A stretch of DNA of 64,000 nt from Tyto alba (lineage: Eukaryota; Chordata; Aves; Strigiformes; Tytonidae): positions 41,863,897-41,927,896 of the forward strand of contig NW_024881313.1 in NCBI RefSeq assembly GCF_018691265.1. Reading direction: 5' to 3'. A program made the position numbers and the translations under genes. The notes under the pieces were generated by a model. That model had not been told where the DNA came from. It made no database searches and saw only the letters and a list, made by a program, of their open reading frames with translations. The first letter of the stretch is position 1. Every line of letters starts with the position of its first letter. Shown one piece after another: positions 49,680-61,214 of the stretch.

Positions 49680-49980
49680 TGCCTCCTGCTTATCTCGGCT
49701 GTTTGGACAGAGAGGTTTAAAAAGCTGGATTTTCTGTCCCTGCAGAGTAAACACACAGAACCCAGCAGCACAAACTATTTCTGGCTTATCAGTGGAGGAA
49801 TGCAGCAGCTGAGGCTTAGTGCGAGTGGGCCGTCAGGAAGGCCCTGAAGGGGCCCCCTCCCCACTCCGCGCTATTAGAAGTGTGAGAGCCCAGCAGGACT
49901 CAGAGGGGAGAGTTGGAGAAAAAGGCAGAAAAGGGAAAGAAAGAGGAAGAGAGAGAGTGAGAGAGGCTGAGCAGACCCTG
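49680..49980 (+). promoter_or_regulatory. SMARCD3: Proximal promoter and 5' UTR of SMARCD3 exon 1
   Basis: The 300 bp before the SMARCD3 start codon are not CpG-rich. They contain a TATA-like tttaaaaag at 49716-49724, a GATA-type motif (cttatct) at 49689-49695 and another (cttatca) at 49785-49791. If the TATA-like element is used, transcription would start near 49745-49755 and the second GATA motif would lie inside the transcript. From 49900 to 49980 the strand is strongly purine-rich (repeated gaaag, gagag), which fits a 5' UTR. Two E-boxes (cagctg at 49094, cacctg near 49130) lie further upstream. Function is inferred from position only. Confidence 0.5.
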
Positions 49981-50058
49981 ATGGCTACAGACGAAGTTAC
50001 AGGAGGGGCTCGCAAAGCTACGAAAAGCAAACTTTTTGAGTTTCTGGTCCATGGGGTG
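49981..50058 (+). CDS. SMARCD3: SMARCD3 (BAF60c) coding exon 1
   Basis: This is the first coding exon of the SWI/SNF (BAF) chromatin-remodelling subunit BAF60c. The protein acts in the nucleus, linking the remodeller to transcription factors in heart and skeletal muscle. The 26 codons read MATDEVTGG, then ARKATKSKLF, then EFLVHGV. As I recall the human N-terminus, only residues 3 and 7 differ (A to T in both). The exon ends exactly before gtgagt at 50059, giving a phase-0 junction, and exon 2 also starts in phase 0. The start codon has G at +4 but C at -3, so its context is moderate. The same frame stays open upstream to about 49819 without another ATG, so I take the ATG at 49981 as the start. 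The domain-bearing C-terminal part (SWIB domain) lies outside the window. The identification is confident because this N-terminus is specific to SMARCD3 among the three SMARCD paralogues. Confidence 0.95.
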
Positions 50059-53000
50059 GTGAGTCGGGAAAGTTAGTGAGCTGGCTGGCTCTGAATAGAG
50101 GGATCAGTGGAAACTGGAGGCTCTGTGCTGGGCTGGATCGGCTCCTGCAGTGTGCTCCTGGGGTGCTGGTAACTGCCTTGCCAGGAGAGCACTGGGGTCT
50201 GTAAAGCCCCCAGAATATGCACTGATTCATTGATAATGTAGGCTTGTGTCTGGGGGGATGTGTGCTGTGATTTTTGCTTTGATTCTCCATGAATGGTGAA
50301 TAGCGTGCTTTTGAGCCTGATCATGGTGCAGAATCTGCACTGGATCTGACCCAAATGGGCTTGTAGGACACTTTGTTCTGTAATCAAACTTGTGTTTTGA
50401 AAAACAATTCTGATAAAAACCTGATGAAGCCTTGTGGTACTGCCTCTGGTTCTTGTCTCCAGTCTTGGCTCTTATGTATCCTCTGGCTACTTAACAGGTG
50501 ACTTTCAGAGGCTTGAAGAGATTAGCTCTGCAGATCTGTAACAGTCTATGGGAACTCACCCACCAGAGAATTTCAGGGTGCCATGCTTAATTAAAGCAAC
50601 CCTTCAGGTCTTTAAAAATTTTCCAGCTTCTGTTTGAGAATCAGGTCTTCAATCTCCGTTTAAGGGGAAATGCTAGTCCTGTTTTGCTGCCATTGGAAAC
50701 AACATTGTTTAAATGACTCTAGTGATTGAGAGTCATCACTGTTTATAACATTTGAATTTCTTGTATTGATACACATTTAACAAAAATAAGACTGTTAAAG
50801 AGCCCCAGGGTATGTAGATACTGTTTGGATACTGATAGTTCTGAGTGTTTTCTCTTTTGAGGATTCTGGCACCTCCTGTGACACCTTTCTGAAGACATCT
50901 GGTGGGGGCTCTTGCTCAAAGATCATAGAAATCTGTGGAGCTCACAGCAGGCTCCTAAGTTGTCTCCATAATTCAGGCTTACTCCAGATGTGTAGGATCT
51001 AGCATGTGTCCTGTGGATCCTGGATATGATGGGACTTGCAAGGCTAAGGACTTTTAGGTAGTGTTCTGTGTTGGTGAGAACAGTGAACAGGTGCCAGTGT
51101 ACAGGAGCAGCATTTTGCGAGACTGGCGGATGTACGGGGATGACTGAAAAGCAGTTGTGCAGGTCTGTAGCAGTTGCTTTGTTGTGGACATGTGGGTTCA
51201 TTAAGGCAGTCCGGCTCAGGATGCCTGTAGCTGGGCAGAACCATAGGCAAGTTTGGAGAAGCAGGTATATGGGATGCTTTTGCCTTTTCCAAGGTTTTTG
51301 TTGGCATTTGCATACCGGTGGTCATCCTTTAGTATCAAGAAGAGCGGCAAAAATGGTTATGTGGATTTGCTTCTTCCACATCTAGATGGGTTTCATGTGA
51401 AAGCATCATGTTGACCTCTTAAGCATGGGAATTTTTAATTTATACCAGAATGAATGTAGCAGACCTAATTTCCATTACTTATTTGGATGCTAGAAAAGTC
51501 TGCCTTTTCTGCCCTGGAAGTTTTTCCACTAGTGGCGTCTTACTTGAATATCTGTGTTTGCTTGGAATATCTGCATTTCTTTCTCTTCTTCCTGCTACTT
51601 GTTAGTGAGGTTGGGGCTTCTTGTCTGTTATTTTGTTGCCTGAACACATCACGTATGACCCTCTCCTTTCCTCCATGATGATCTCCTTTAGTTCTGCTTT
51701 TGCTTCCATGTTTGTTCTTTTCTTTAGTTTATTCCTCATCTCAGGTTCATTTTGATCAAAACACAGGATGGGGCAGTCAGTCTACCATTACTTAAAAAAT
51801 ATATTAAAAATTGTAAATTAATTTTATCTCTTCAGGTTCTGTATCGTACCAATTAAGAGACTGTGCCATCATAGCCATTACCTTGAGTTCACATATTGAT
51901 GGCTATTGAGTTTTATTACCATCCACAGTGTGTCAGCATCTGAATTAATTCCTTGAAAAATCAAGTTACATAGCAACCTTTACTAGAATACCTTGAAGTC
52001 AGATTCTGCTCTAATTTCAGGGAAGAATCTCTCCTTCAGATGACTTATTTTTTCTTATTTTTTTATTTTATCATTGATAACATTATTTGATTTGGTTATT
52101 GCAGGAATTTTTTTTTTTTTCCTTCCTCCTCTGAAAATAGGGAGAGGTAAATAGCCAAAAATTTCCTCACAACATTCTGCCTCTATGTGAACACTTCAAT
52201 GGACAGCATAGTTTTGCAGTTTTTCCTCAGGGCAGCTAGTTTTTGGATTCACTTGATCTTTCTGGAAACATATGTTCCTTTGCTAAGGTCACTTTGCCCT
52301 TTGCTCTTGTGCACCTGCTCTTGCCTTTGTTCTTTTCCATATTGCCAGCTGAGAAGATGTCTTCTTCCTTGTTTGTCCCAGTCAAATGAGATACCTCTGA
52401 AAGGTGAAATCTCCTAATGGTTAAAAATCTCAAGTGCGATACTTCATTCTCATCCTTCTTGAGTTCTTGATAGCTTGTTACGCCTCTGGTTAGCAGTTCT
52501 TTTAAAAAGATTAAATTTCTTTTAGTTATTTATTTTTACAATTTTTTTTACTCCCGTTCTTTTTCTTCGGGGTCTTGCACATTGTTTTTGTGGGAAGAGA
52601 GAAATTTTTTTTTTTCTCCAAAGGCTGTATCTTTTATTTTGTCTTTTTTTTTTTTTTTTTTTTTTTACTCATCTCTTCTCTATTTCTAGCACTTTTATGG
52701 ATAAATGTGGCTTTAATCACCATATTTATGTTGATTTATCTCTTTACGGATGCATTTTCTACTGTCCGGTAGTACACTTCAGGCTGTCTTTATGACATCT
52801 CTCTCTGGGTGTCCAGCCCTTGTCTAAAATTTTGTTGACCCAAACCAAGTTATTAATCTTCCTGAAGGCCATTCTTTTTCTCAGTTTCTTGTATCCTCTA
52901 AACCCTGTCATAGTCTTCCTGGCTGGAATGTTACTTTTGTCTTCCTTCCTTCTTTCCTTCCTACTCAAACAGGTACTTCCCAGGTAGCCTTGAGAAGGTC

Positions 53001-53659
53001 CGTGGTGCCGATCTTGTCAAAGCTCTTGTCCAGACACCTGTCCTCTTGTCACTTAGTTGCAGCAGTCTCCTCTTTGGTGCCTTGTACTGTTGACCTTGCC
53101 TGTATCATCTTCAGACGAGAAGCTGCTGAGAGTTTCCTTTTCTTGTTCTGTTGTTCTGACCTTTTTAACATGCTTCTGTGTCCTTTTTCTGTTTCCGCTT
53201 TACCTTCCTTCCAAAACCAATCTTCTTGCCTTTTATACACAAGGTACGCCTATAAAGGTCTATGTCCCTTTCTTAACTATCAAGTCACATCTGTATTTAC
53301 AATGTAGTTGCTGTCAGTTCAAATCACCTTTTTCCCATAGTGATCTTGTTCTTTGTCCTCTGTGATGTGCTTAGGAAGCTCTTCCTGTTAATGTAAGTCC
53401 TTATTCATATTTATTTTCTGCTAATACATGTTTTTTTTTTTTGTTCATAGTTCCTGCTAATCTTTACAGTTTAATGTTAGTTACATGTTGAGACTGCTAA
53501 TTTATACAAACCTGTGTATCGCTTAGGTGGCTCCCTTGCTTAGTTTTCTTTTTGTCTGGTTATCTACTTCTCCAATCTGGATCTTAGAATTTTACGGTAA
53601 GTACAGAAACTGTGTTATATGAAACGGCATTTAGTACAGTGAAAGAAGGGTCTCAAAGC

Positions 53660-54310
53660 ATGCCACCATGTAAACAAATATTTAATATAGTGATAAATAA
53701 CTTGTTGCCAGTGTTAAAACGGACAAAAGGCAGGTCTGATGCCCCAAAGATTTGTACAGAGTGCCTAACAGATTTGTCAGTTATTTGGAAAAGCAGATGA
53801 ACAGTAAATTTTATAAACAAGTTTTGCATCAGTTTTAAATGAACTGTAACCATTCAGGAGGAAGGCTTGGATGTCACTGTGAGCTGCCTAGCTTGTAGCA
53901 GCAGCCACTGCTACTGAGAAAACAAGTAAACTGTTAGCCTGATTAAGAAACGGGGCAGAGAATAATACGGAAGCAGTTGTAAATCTGGCATATACATACA
54001 GGAATAGTTTTCTGATTTTTGTCATCTGCATGACTAACAAGCAAAAAGAGGGGTAACTTGGAGGGTGGTGGTAGTGGGAGGCCTGTGAAGATTTCATCAG
54101 TAAGAGAATGGGATTTTAAAAATTTATTTATGATATTGAAGGATGGAGACTGATGAGGAAAGTTGTAAAATCTCTGTCACTGGAGGCTCTTAGGCACTGG
54201 TTAAAGAAGTAAGTATCTATCAGAGATGATGGAGATACTGGTGCTACTTCTCTGAGACAAGAAAGGGCTGGATGACCTCAATCACTCCTATTTCAGTATA
54301 TCATAAAAAT
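53660..54310 (+). mobile_element. Ancient L3/CR1-type LINE tail
   Basis: The end of this segment, aagggctggatgacctcaat near 54265, matches the conserved ggctggatgacct ending of old L3/CR1 elements. The upstream part is weakly similar. Confidence 0.5.
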
Positions 54311-55109
54311 TATATTTGCTTCACTAGAATGGGAAGAACTGAAGATACTCTCCCAAAATTGAACGGTGATCTGTTTTAAGTGGATAAAAGTGTCTCTTTC
54401 TTCCAGCCAGTCATCAGTTCGTAGAGATCACTGCTAGAAGTAGCGAGGTGAGGAGAATATTAGGTTTGCTAATGAAAAATATCCCGCTAATTTTTATATT
54501 ATCATGGGTATAAATATTATCTTGTCAGGGCATAAATCAGCTAACACTAGAAAGGCCATGAAAGAGCCTCATGAACTGTCATTTTTGGACAGTTTGTTCT
54601 ACTGTCTACACTAGGACATTGTCAGGGAACAGGTCCTGGAACAAAGTCACTGGTTTGCTGCATATGTATTCCCTGTTTTGTTAAACAAGGAGTTGTTTGG
54701 GGTGAGCGTAGTGCAGCCTGAAGAAATCAAGGGACCTTACCGCAGTGAAGAGATTTGATTGGGAAGGTACTTGCAGAAGACTGCTAGAGTGAAAACATTG
54801 TACAGCATTCAACCGTGTAGGTAAACTGCCAGTAGAAACTGAAGGTTTGTCCTGTCCTAGCTCTGGACTAATTGAAGGCTAACAGATACAGAAAAGTTCA
54901 CGCATAGTTAAGAAAAGAAAATCATATTAATTCTAACTAGGGCTTCAATAGAGATCAATGTGATTTTATACAGTACGGGCTTGTTAAACAAATGTGAATT
55001 GCTCATTGAGAAAGCCTGGACTTGCTGATGAATATAGGTGTACAGATGTAATTGATCTCTGAGATATCTGAATTGCTCTTCTGTTTTTTAAAAAAGAAGT
55101 ACGGTAGGA

Positions 55110-55640
55110 ATATGAAAACAGTCACACCGGATCATTTAGCCCAGTGTCCCCAGTTGCAGGGAGCAGCAGAAGACTGCATGGAAGTACAGGAACAAGGCAA
55201 AAACCTAGTGGTGCTTCATCCAAATACTCTGCGCTTTGTAGCTCTGGAGCTTTCTGACCCAAAGCTGCACTCTATGTGTAGTACCTCTGTGGATTTTATT
55301 TATGTAGGTTAGTCCACTGATGTCTTCCTGAACCCATATAAACTTTTAGCATCCAGTGTTTCGTGTCAGGAATTTTTGCAGTGTATCTTACATAAAGAGA
55401 TGTCTGATCCTGTTGTCAAATCTTGTAAGGGAAGAGACAGCGAGCTCTTCATTAGCCTCTTCTCTCTCTGTGCTAGCCGTGATGTTGCAGAGCTATGTTA
55501 CCTCTCCCCTCTCAAAGCCATCACTTTTAGAGAGTGACGAGGCACATTCTGGCAGTTCTTTACACAAAATCCATTCCATACCTTATATCACAGTAGTGGA
55601 TGTGATTAGATCTTTTAAAATGAGTAAGCTGATGGAACTC
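55110..55640 (-). mobile_element. Ancient amniote CR1/L3-type LINE remnant
   Basis: The + strand reads caccggatcatttagcccag then tgtcccc, the complement of the well-known amniote CR1/L3 tail, followed by further parts in the expected order (cctgaacccatataaac near 55330, cttacataaagagatgtctg near 55388). It is in SMARCD3 intron 1. Confidence 0.6.
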
Positions 55641-58553
55641 AAAGATGGTATATAGGGTTTGTTAGTTTAAATTCAGAAGATTTTTTTTTTTTTTTTGGCT
55701 GCATCCAAGTGTTTCGTTTGAGGTTTGGTGCCTGATTATTTGGAGCTGTGAATGCATGAAATAGAAGGGTGGCCACTGAACTTTGTCTCAGGTTACACTT
55801 CGTAGTTTGGTAAATGTGATGTTTTGTAAATTAAAGGCTTTTGAATTGTTGCAAGCATTATTTAAAAATGGGTGGAATATGGAACATGGAACACTTTGAC
55901 CTTGATTCTAGGATGTGAGAGCTTTTGGGAAATGGAGGAAGGTGAATGTGGCAGACAAGCAGGAAAAATTGCAATACTGATGTTTCTGCTTACAAAATCT
56001 CTAAAAGATTAATAGACATTTAAACAAAGGAACTCATATGAGGTAACATCTGTAGTTATATGAGCGAAGAGAAGCCATCTACAACTTTTTTTCTTGTACT
56101 TGAGTCCATTTTGAAATGGCACATTCAGTTGGGAAACCATTTGTTCAGTCAGAAACCTGTAGCCATCAGACAATGTCAGTCTAGTCTAAATTTCTTAACC
56201 GTTCCAGGTACTTCTGGTGACTGATTCTTACCTCCAGACAGCATCTGGCATCTCCTCTTGCTTATGTTTATGCCTTATAGAAATCAGTAGCTGCTGTAAT
56301 GCCTTGACACTGTATGTTGTCTAGCCAAGGTAGCATCTATTTTTAGTTAAAAAAATATGCTGTTTGTATACTTGGTAATTGTTGTTCTTCTCAAAATCTG
56401 TCAGTTTCTCTGTAAACAAGGCCTGTGGCTGTTCACACCATCGGAGTTTTCCTGGATGGTGCCGAGATGGATAGAGTCTGTGTCTTTCAGAACAGGAAAT
56501 GGCTGTAGGTGCAGCTCAATGTTATATTGCATTGCAGTGACTCCCTGCTCTCTGTTCAGTCCCCTTCTAAGGCTCTTGTGGGTATTTTTGCTTTTCTTTT
56601 CTTGACACTTTCGTTTACTTTTACCTATCAGTTCTCCAGGTTATTTTCCTCTATCTGATATGTCCAGATAGGAACCCTCCTTTTGTCTGCTTCAGCATTT
56701 TGACTACTGTGATGTTGATGTCCCTTGAGAATAGGCTCTGACTAGAAATACATAGAAAAGTACCACTCCAATCTTTTCTCATTTCTGCCGTCAGACAGGA
56801 GAATTACACCTGAAGAATGACAAAGAGGAAGAGGAAGGAGGCAGTCATCTGATGTGACAGAAGGTTCAGTCAAGGAAGAAGTAGAAAAGCCAGATGTGTG
56901 GCCTGGGGAACTGGGCAGTCGAGGGTGGTGGTAGGGACTTGGCAGCAGTTGTTGGGGAGATGGTATGCTTGCTATACTGATGTGTTCAGCTTTGGAAGGG
57001 TGTAGCCAGGGCAGTGATGGACTTTGTACAGCAGTGCAGGCAATAGGCAGAATTCTTATGGACCAGTATGCATACATGAAATACCGGTTGTGTGCCTTTC
57101 TCTGTGTGTTGTACTATTTGGCCTTGCCTAGCTGCTCTGTAGACAGCTTGACTCTACTCTTTGCTTCACCTTTTCAGAGCTGTGAGAGTGATCCGTTCAG
57201 CTGGGGACATACTGTGGTCTTCCTCATTTCCTATGGCCCATAACGGTTTTGCCCTCTGTCCAGTAAAGTATTTGAAGTAGTGCAGAGTAATACATGTATA
57301 TGGAATCAATGGAGGGGAAAAAAGGGATAGGTCTGTGAGTAAGAACAGAGTTGGGTTGAGTAGAGGGGTCTAGGGTAGGTTGGATGTATCGGTGCTGCTT
57401 TGCACTGTAGCCCTCACCATGGATAATACTTGTTCAGGAGAGATTCCATCCCTCTGAGGAAGAGGGGAGAGACAGATCCTAAGCTGCAGACAGGTGTACC
57501 TCTAAGATATCTTTCAAAAGACTTAGTGGTATTGTAATACTCCTTAATATCAAGACTTTTTTTTTCTTAACGTCAGTATGGTAAAAAATTAACTGTCTTG
57601 TCTTACACATGTGTTTGACAGCAAAACAAGCTTTTAGATAAGGTAAGGTACTGCTTGCGTGTTCTCCTTTATAAAAGTTTAGATAGAGAAAGCATTTTTG
57701 TGTCTTGGGAATCTGGTGGGCTTGCAGCAGGGAGATGGCAGTAGTGTAGTGACTAATATTTTACCTATGGGTGATATCAGAGATAGGAACATGGGAAGGA
57801 ATGGGGCAGGGCAAGAGGTGAGATTGAATATGCTTTTGCTAGAGCTGTCTCCTTTTTCTCAGTTTTGTTCTTTCTCTACTTTTCTCTATTTTGATGCTTA
57901 ACAAAGGGAACTGAAGGATGTTCAAAGATGTCGGGCTTAGATCGAGAGTAGATTTGGCTTCCTGACCTTGTTCTCCAGGCCTTAAGATGTCCTTTATAGA
58001 AGCAGAGAAATGGGCATGCAGCCTGATCCTTGCGGCCAGATAGTCTCCAGGAGGGATGAACATGAGATGGCTGTGCTCAGGATCTTGCCTCTTCTGAATG
58101 ACTGTCAAATGTCCCCAGCTGATTGACAGGCGACAGCAGGCCCCATGGGCTGCTCTTTGCTGGAAGAAGGCCACAGTGTGTAGATTGACAGACAACAGGG
58201 AGATCTTAAATACAAGCTCAAGTGAGAAGCATTTTCTGGGCCATTTATTTCTGCTGACTCTGCCTGGGTCAGAGGGTGGGGGTGAGTACGTGGGAACAGA
58301 GAGCTGCTCTGTTGCAGCAGTTTTCATAGCTCCGTGTTTATGGGAGAAGATGTTTCCAGCTCTGCACAAAGCCTCAGTTTTGCCTGTTTGCTGCCTCCTG
58401 CTGCTTCTCTGCTCAGTGGCCGTATCCACAATTGGTTTCCTACATGTGTACTTGCTGAATTTACCTGCTTGGCTTCCTGTGCTGGTCTCTCTCCTACCTC
58501 AGCCTTCCTTCTCTGTCCATATCAGTTATAGCCATTGGTTCTTTGCTGATCAT

Positions 58554-58832
58554 TCATTCCCTCCCTCCCTCCCTCCCTCCCTCCCTCCCTCCCTCCCTCC
58601 CTCCCTCCCTCCCTCCCTCCCTCCCTCCCTCCCTCCCTCCCTCCCTCCCTCCCTCCCTCCCTCCCTCCCTCCCTCCCCCCCCTCCCCCCCTCCCTCCCCT
58701 CCCTTTCCTCCCTTTTCTCCCTCCCCTCCCTTTCCTCCCTTTTCTCCCTCCCCCCCCTTTCCTCCCTCCCCCCCCCTTTCCTCCCTCCCCCCCCCTTTCC
58801 TCCCTCCCCTTTCCGCCCTCCCTCCCTCGTTT
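58554..58832. repeat. Polypyrimidine tract, (TCCC)n microsatellite
   Basis: About 30 perfect tccc units (58557-58676) are followed by imperfect ccctttcc-type blocks to about 58830, making 280 bp with almost no purine on the + strand. The complementary strand is an uninterrupted GGGA array. Such tracts can form triplexes or G-quadruplexes and are unstable. The open frames coding PPSLPPSL or GREGGREG are artefacts of the repeat. It lies in SMARCD3 intron 1. Confidence 0.97.
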
Positions 58833-59019
58833 TGTATTAACAGTGCAAACCCCATTTTCTTCCTACCCCCCAATGGACTGTCTTGCATACCTTCTGGGGT
58901 ACGTGCAACTCACTTTGGAGACCACTGCAGTACTTCTCCCAAGTACTTTTTCAGTCTTTAACTGTTGATAACTCAGAGAAGTATCTGAGCCAAGTATGTT
59001 TTTGGTGTCGTTAGCACCC

Positions 59020-60170
59020 CTTTGGAAAGGGGTTCCACAGGCTTACTACCCACTGTGTGGCAAATCACCCCCTTTTGGTCATCTGTGAACCTGATGACTC
59101 CGAGCCTCCTCTGATGGCCATACCTGTTTATTCTGGAAGGTGCAGTGAACAGTCAATCCCCAGCTGCCCTCTCCAGGCCACTCATGATGTTGCAGAGGTC
59201 TTCCAAATGCCCCCTTAGGTTACCTTGGATCACATCTTTCCAGATACAAAATCATAGTATATTTGCTTTTACTTATGTGGATGGATGCAGTTCCATATCT
59301 TAATCATTTCTGTGCCATTCTTTGTACTTTTTCCAGATCTACTCTACCATTACCAAACTGCAGCAACCAGAACTGCACACAGCATTCAATATGTGGGGGC
59401 AAACCATGGACAGTGGCATAGTGATGTTCTCTGTCCCCTTTCTTGTAATTTCTTTTGTTTAATAGCTTTTTTTGACCTCTAGTAAGCAGTGAACTGATGT
59501 GATACGGGGGGCTTTTTGTTGTTGTTTTGGCGTGTGGTTTTTTTTTTTTTCTTTTTTTCTTTTTTCTTCTGGAAGTATCTGTTTAAACTTCAAGATCTTG
59601 CTTCTGTCAGGCAACAGTCAGCTCAGAGCCTATTGTTTTGTATGTGATGATTTGGTTGTTTTTTTCCATGTAATTCGTGTCAGTATGCATTCAAATCCAT
59701 TTTCATCTTCCTTTTAAGTGTTCATTCTGTCTCATAAAGTCCTTCTGCAGTTCTTTGAAGCTGGCCTTTATCCTTGACAGCTTGAATAACTTGGTGTTAC
59801 CAACAAACTTTTTCACTTCCTTCCTTTCTGTCTCTTCCCCCCTCCCGCCCCAGTTGTTTATGAATATGCTGAAAAGCATTGAAAAGCACGAATCCCAGCA
59901 ACACTCTGCATGGGCCTTTCTTTTATTTTCAGAACCAGTTACTTTTACCTCATTTCTATCCTTTAACCAATTATTTCTTCATAATGGATGCCATTACCTC
60001 TTGGTTTCCTTAAAAGACTTTGTAGAGGGACTTGACTTTCAACAGACTTTTGTGTATGATTATTTTTATTTATGTACTGGTTCAAATGCCTGTAGAGTAT
60101 GTTTGCCTGTATTTTCACATATATGTAGACATATAATAAACACCTTGATAATTCTTAGAATGAAACTAAG
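59020..60170 (-). mobile_element. Ancient CR1-like LINE remnant
   Basis: The + strand contains, in the order expected for an antisense copy: ggaaaggggttccacaggct (59024), accagaactgcacacagcat (near 59367), gtttatgaatatgctgaaaa (near 59855) and ctatcctttaaccaattatt (near 59956). These match the complement of an old reptilian/avian CR1 3' half as I remember it. It lies in SMARCD3 intron 1, near the exon 2 acceptor. Confidence 0.6.
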
Positions 60171-60996
60171 CTCTCTGTTTTAAATTGCATTTTACAGGTG
60201 GTAATTATTTTACTGGTGTTTTTTCTTGACAACTATAAACTTTTAGGATTTAGAATTGAGTTTACTGTGTGTCCTATACAGCATTAAGCTTGTCATTCGA
60301 CCCAAAGTGTCTCTCCAGAGCATGCTATAGTCAATGTAAATGTCAGGACTTTAGAATGCCTACAGGGACTGCTGACAAACTACCACATTCCTTTTTTCAT
60401 CTTTTATTTTAGAGGCTTAATCAGAGGCATGACCTTTTCTTAAAGGATTCTTGTCACTTTATGAACTTACACTGCTCTCCAGTGTAGGTGAAGGAGAGGG
60501 CTCCTAACGGAAAATATTTTATCATACTGTTTTCATGGCTCACCTTTGCATATTACAGTCTCCCTGCTGATCAAAGCAGCCTGCTAGTCAGTGCAAAATC
60601 TGAAGCACTGTAGAGGTGAGCTTGCTTGTAGCTTTGATTAGCATGTGAGCTGCACCGATTTGGACTGTGTGTAGCTGCCGTGGAGCTTTTTCTTCAGTCT
60701 GAAGGTAGAGCTTTCTTCTGTAATCTGGCCTGGATATGTTACTGACCACTGAGTGTTTTCCCAAGCCTAGCGTTTTTCATCCCTGTTTTCTGTCTACTTT
60801 ATCACTGAATGCCTCTTTACCATGTCCAGGAAATACCAGTCCAGAGCTCATGTGCTCTGTGTTGCTGCTTAGTGCTTATCAGGATGGTCAAAATGGGGAA
60901 CTTGCTGGAGCTAGTGTCTGATTATGTACAAATGTCTTTGCAGCTAAAGAAACAGGGACCAAACTGGCTCATCTTTCTGTTTTGATTCTTCTCTAG

Positions 60997-61214
60997 CGAC
61001 CTGGGATGCCATCAGGAGCTCGAATGCCCCATCAAGGGGCTCCCATGGGTCCCCCAGGCCCCCCATACGTTGGAAGCCCCTCAGTGCGACCTGGGATGCC
61101 CCAGACCGTGATGGAAACAACAAGAAAACGCACTGCACCACAGCAGGTCCAGCAACAGCAGGTGCAGCAGCAAGTGCAACAGCAGCAGCAAGCTACTCAG
61201 AACCGAACCAGGAG
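60997..61214 (+). CDS. SMARCD3: SMARCD3 (BAF60c) coding exon 2
   Basis: This is the second coding exon: 218 nt, 72 codons plus two bases. The acceptor is ttctctag at 60989-60996 and the donor is gtgagt at 61215. It begins [20 protein letters not shown], which is the proline/glycine-rich N-terminal segment of SMARCD3, and continues through [10 protein letters not shown] to the basic motif [10 protein letters not shown] glutamine-rich stretch follows ([17 protein letters not shown], about 61141-61194), then ATQNRTR. Human SMARCD3, as I recall it, has a proline/serine/glutamine linker here, not a near-pure Q tract, whereas SMARCD1 has a similar Q-rich stretch. The exon ends in phase 2, so the next exon must supply one base to complete a codon. 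The region is expected to be disordered. The polyglutamine is encoded mainly by cag with some caa, so length polymorphism is possible. Confidence 0.95.

Larger units (their letters stand above)
50059..60996 (+). other. SMARCD3: SMARCD3 intron 1 (10.9 kb)
   Basis: The intron is bounded by gtgagt at its 5' end and ttctctag at its 3' end, and is phase 0. It contains an old L3-type LINE tail near 54.2 kb, an antisense amniote CR1/L3 piece at 55.1-55.6 kb, a 280-bp polypyrimidine tract at 58.55 kb and another antisense CR1-like remnant at 59.0-60.2 kb. In the remainder (50.1-53.6, 54.3-55.1 and 55.7-58.5 kb) I see no exons or recognisable RNA genes. T-runs are common (52115-52130, 52644-52666, 55680-55697). 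Confidence 0.9.

Noticed and set aside
49819..49980. N-terminal extension of SMARCD3 from an upstream GTG
   Set aside because: The frame is open but has no ATG, and the known protein starts at the ATG at 49981; it is best read as 5' UTR.
58098..58968. Proline/serine-repeat or glycine/glutamate-repeat proteins
   Set aside because: Produced by the tccc microsatellite read in different frames.
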